Positions 6,426 through 7,621 of a DNA stretch of 7,621 nucleotides are shown in pieces. Each line of letters opens with the position of its first letter. The first letter of the stretch is position 1. Source of the DNA: Gammaproteobacteria bacterium (GTDB lineage: Bacteria > Pseudomonadota > Gammaproteobacteria > Steroidobacterales > Steroidobacteraceae); NCBI GenBank assembly GCA_020846815.1, contig JADLDF010000006.1, positions 1 to 7,621 on the forward strand, read 5' to 3'. The notes below the pieces were generated by a model that had not been told where the DNA came from, made no database searches, and worked only from the letters and a program-made list of their open reading frames with translations. The translations under genes and the position numbers were made by a program.

Positions 6426-6935
6426 GACGACTCCAGGGCACACGCTGCCGTCGCGTCGGCCGAGACGCGTCGAGGGAGGGTCCCCCGGGCCGGAATACGG
6501 GAACATTGGGGAAAACCGCAGCAGGCCGGCCGCGAGCTGCATCTCACCACGAGGTGGAGGCGGGCGCCGCCGGCGGTTTCACGTAATTGGTGTGCCGCCC
6601 GCGGCGCTGCGCGCATGACACGCCTACCGCGGCAAGGGGATCCGCCGCTCTGGTGCAAGAACTACTGAATCCGGCGACCAGCCGCGCCCACCTGCGGCGT
6701 CGAGGCGATCCACGTCACCGAGACGGGCATCGTAACCTCGCTGTATGCGTGTACAGCCCGGCCTCGGAGCGTGGCGAGCCGGATCCAATCCCTGCAACCG
6801 CCGCGGCACCCGCCAGCGCCAGGGTGTGCAACCTCACGCGCGTCGCACACCGTGGTCGCGACACCGCGCCAGACGCGGGTTGCGACCCCCGGGGGCGCAA
6901 AGTAGTCTCGCGCCAGCTCACGCACAGGCGGCCTC
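6426..6935. other. Divergent intergenic region of about 510 bp without a supported gene
   Basis: This lies between the start codons of the - strand monooxygenase and the + strand DUF937 gene. Frames crossing it give arginine- and proline-rich translations with no recognisable domain, so I call no gene. It must hold the promoters of both flanking genes. Near the monooxygenase, the - strand carries a T-rich patch with two TTCCC blocks 10 bp apart (about 6497-6520), but no good hexamer pair. GCTGTA/TACAGC around 6 nt (6740-6757) is a perfect small dyad. No tRNA-like cloverleaf or transposon end was seen. Confidence 0.5.
6880..6908 (+). promoter_or_regulatory. Weak candidate promoter for the DUF937 gene, with GC dyad in the spacer
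   Basis: TTGCGA (6880-6885) and TAGTCT (6903-6908) are 17 bp apart. They match the -35 and -10 consensus at 4 and 3 of 6 positions, and the -10 lies 27 bp before the ATG at 6936. The segment 6880-6900 reads TTGCG-A-CCCCC followed by GGGGGCGCAA, a 10-bp inverted repeat broken only by one unpaired A. The -10 match is poor, so the region may be a regulator site or RNA hairpin instead of a promoter. Confidence 0.25.
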
Positions 6936-7621
6936 ATGAACCTGCTCGAACTCGTCCAGGCGCAGCTCCCCGAAGAACGTCTCGACCGGCTCGCGTCGAT
7001 CGTGTCCGAAAGCGGCACGGCCACGCGCAAGGCGGTCGGCGCCGCCGCGCTGCCGGCGGTGCTCGCGGGGCTGTCGGGCGAATTCGCCGGCGAGGCGGGC
7101 GCCGCGCGCCTGCTCGAGCTCATGCGCGCGGGCGGCCACGACGGCTCGCTGCTCGCGAACCTCGATGGCGCGCTGAGCGGCGGCGCGCACACCGAGGCAC
7201 TGCTGAACCTCGGCAAGGGCCAGCTCGGTGCGATCCTCGGTGACCGCATCGATGCGGTCACCGACCTCATGGCCGCCGACACCGGAATACGCCGCAGCTC
7301 CGCGGGCGCGCTGCTCGGCCTGCTGGTGCCGATCGTGCTGGCGGTACTGGGCCGCCAGCTGCACCAGACCGGCGGGGCTTCGCGGCTCGCGGCCTTGCTC
7401 GCCGGCGCGCGCCCCGCGATCGCCCCGCTCGCGGCCTCCGGCCTCCCGGCCGCGCTCGGCATCGCCGATCTCGCCGCCCCGGTACCCGCCGCCGACGCAC
7501 CCGCACCGCGCGGTGCGATCTGGTCGTGGCTCATCGTCCCCGCCTGCGCGCTGGCGATGTTCTTCGCGCTGCGCAGCTGCCAGCAGAATTCGATGCGCGA
7601 CGCCACCGCCTCACCGGCACC
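6936..7621 (+). CDS. DUF937 domain protein with C-terminal membrane anchor, cut by the window end
   Basis: The frame is open to the right edge, with 228 complete codons visible and no stop. Residues 1 to about 180 match the DUF937 pattern: an N-terminal amphipathic LLELVQAQLPEE, then VGAAALPAVLAGL (34-46), glycine-rich GGHDGSLLANLDGALSGG (66-83), SAGALLGLLVPIVLAVLGRQ (122-141) and LAALLAGARPAIAPL (151-165). An Ala/Pro linker (about 180-193) leads to a single transmembrane helix, WSWLIVPACALAMFFAL (196-212), then a polar RSCQQN stretch. In known proteobacterial proteins this order is often followed by a peptidoglycan-binding OmpA C-terminal domain, which would lie beyond the window; that is inference. 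DUF937 has no established biochemical function. The ATG at 6936 is the only in-frame start after the TAG at 6903, with a modest AGGCGG (6926-6931) before it. It is transcribed away from the monooxygenase. Confidence 0.8.
   Translation, partial: MNLLELVQAQLPEERLDRLASIVSESGTATRKAVGAAALPAVLAGLSGEFAGEAGAARLLELMRAGGHDGSLLANLDGALSGGAHTEALLNLGKGQLGAILGDRIDAVTDLMAADTGIRRSSAGALLGLLVPIVLAVLGRQLHQTGGASRLAALLAGARPAIAPLAASGLPAALGIADLAAPVPAADAPAPRGAIWSWLIVPACALAMFFALRSCQQNSMRDATASPA

Noticed and set aside
6426..6542. In-frame 39-residue N-terminal extension of the monooxygenase
   Set aside because: The family's Rossmann strand begins right after the ATG at 6425, which has a GGAG site 5 nt upstream. The extension has no family similarity.
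6715..6921. 68-residue - strand peptide with a signal-peptide-like LALAGAAAVAGIG stretch
   Set aside because: There is only a short hydrophobic run inside an arginine-rich frame, with no ribosome-binding site and no sensible mature part; it is likely chance in GC-rich sequence.
6662..7606. 314-codon - strand frame across the DUF937 gene
   Set aside because: It is a Ser/Ala/Arg-rich shadow of the + strand DUF937 frame, which has the domain pattern, a defined start and a membrane helix.

Overview
The window is very GC-rich, with third codon positions almost all G or C. This explains the many long spurious antisense reading frames, the longest about 676 codons. An outer-membrane TonB-dependent receptor, a Tat-type signal and the overall gene repertoire point to a Gram-negative, high-GC proteobacterium. 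The receptor's TonB-box and plug style resembles those common in sphingomonads, Caulobacterales and Steroidobacter-like gammaproteobacteria. That placement is an inference from protein style; no rRNA or taxonomic marker is present.

Layout, left to right. Two genes on the + strand come first: the C-terminal end of a short-chain dehydrogenase/reductase (1-309, cut by the window edge) and a 499-residue Tat-exported FAD oxidoreductase of the amine-oxidase fold (401-1900). They converge on a - strand block. Read in its direction of transcription, this block is an FAD-dependent aromatic-hydroxylase-type monooxygenase (6425-5259), a TonB-dependent outer-membrane receptor (5037-2578) and a small DUF3592 membrane protein (2409-1981). 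The receptor gene has a recognisable regulatory frame: a candidate sigma-70 promoter whose 17-bp spacer is filled by a perfect inverted repeat, and a strong intrinsic terminator right after its stop. On the right, divergent from the monooxygenase across about 510 bp without a supportable gene, a + strand DUF937 protein with a C-terminal membrane anchor runs off the window.

How the genes may fit together: receptor, flavin hydroxylase, SDR and exported flavin oxidase are the kind of neighbours found in uptake-plus-oxidation loci for aromatic or polycyclic compounds. The substrate cannot be read from the sequence, and the strand changes argue against a single operon. DUF3592 and DUF937 look like unrelated housekeeping or envelope genes.

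The points most worth a second look are (i) the amine-oxidase homologue, which by eye lacks the near-universal active-site lysine and one of the two cage aromatics, and (ii) the inverted repeat inside the receptor promoter. I see no CRISPR array, insertion sequence, phage gene, tRNA or rRNA, and nothing that clearly amounts to a wholly new system.
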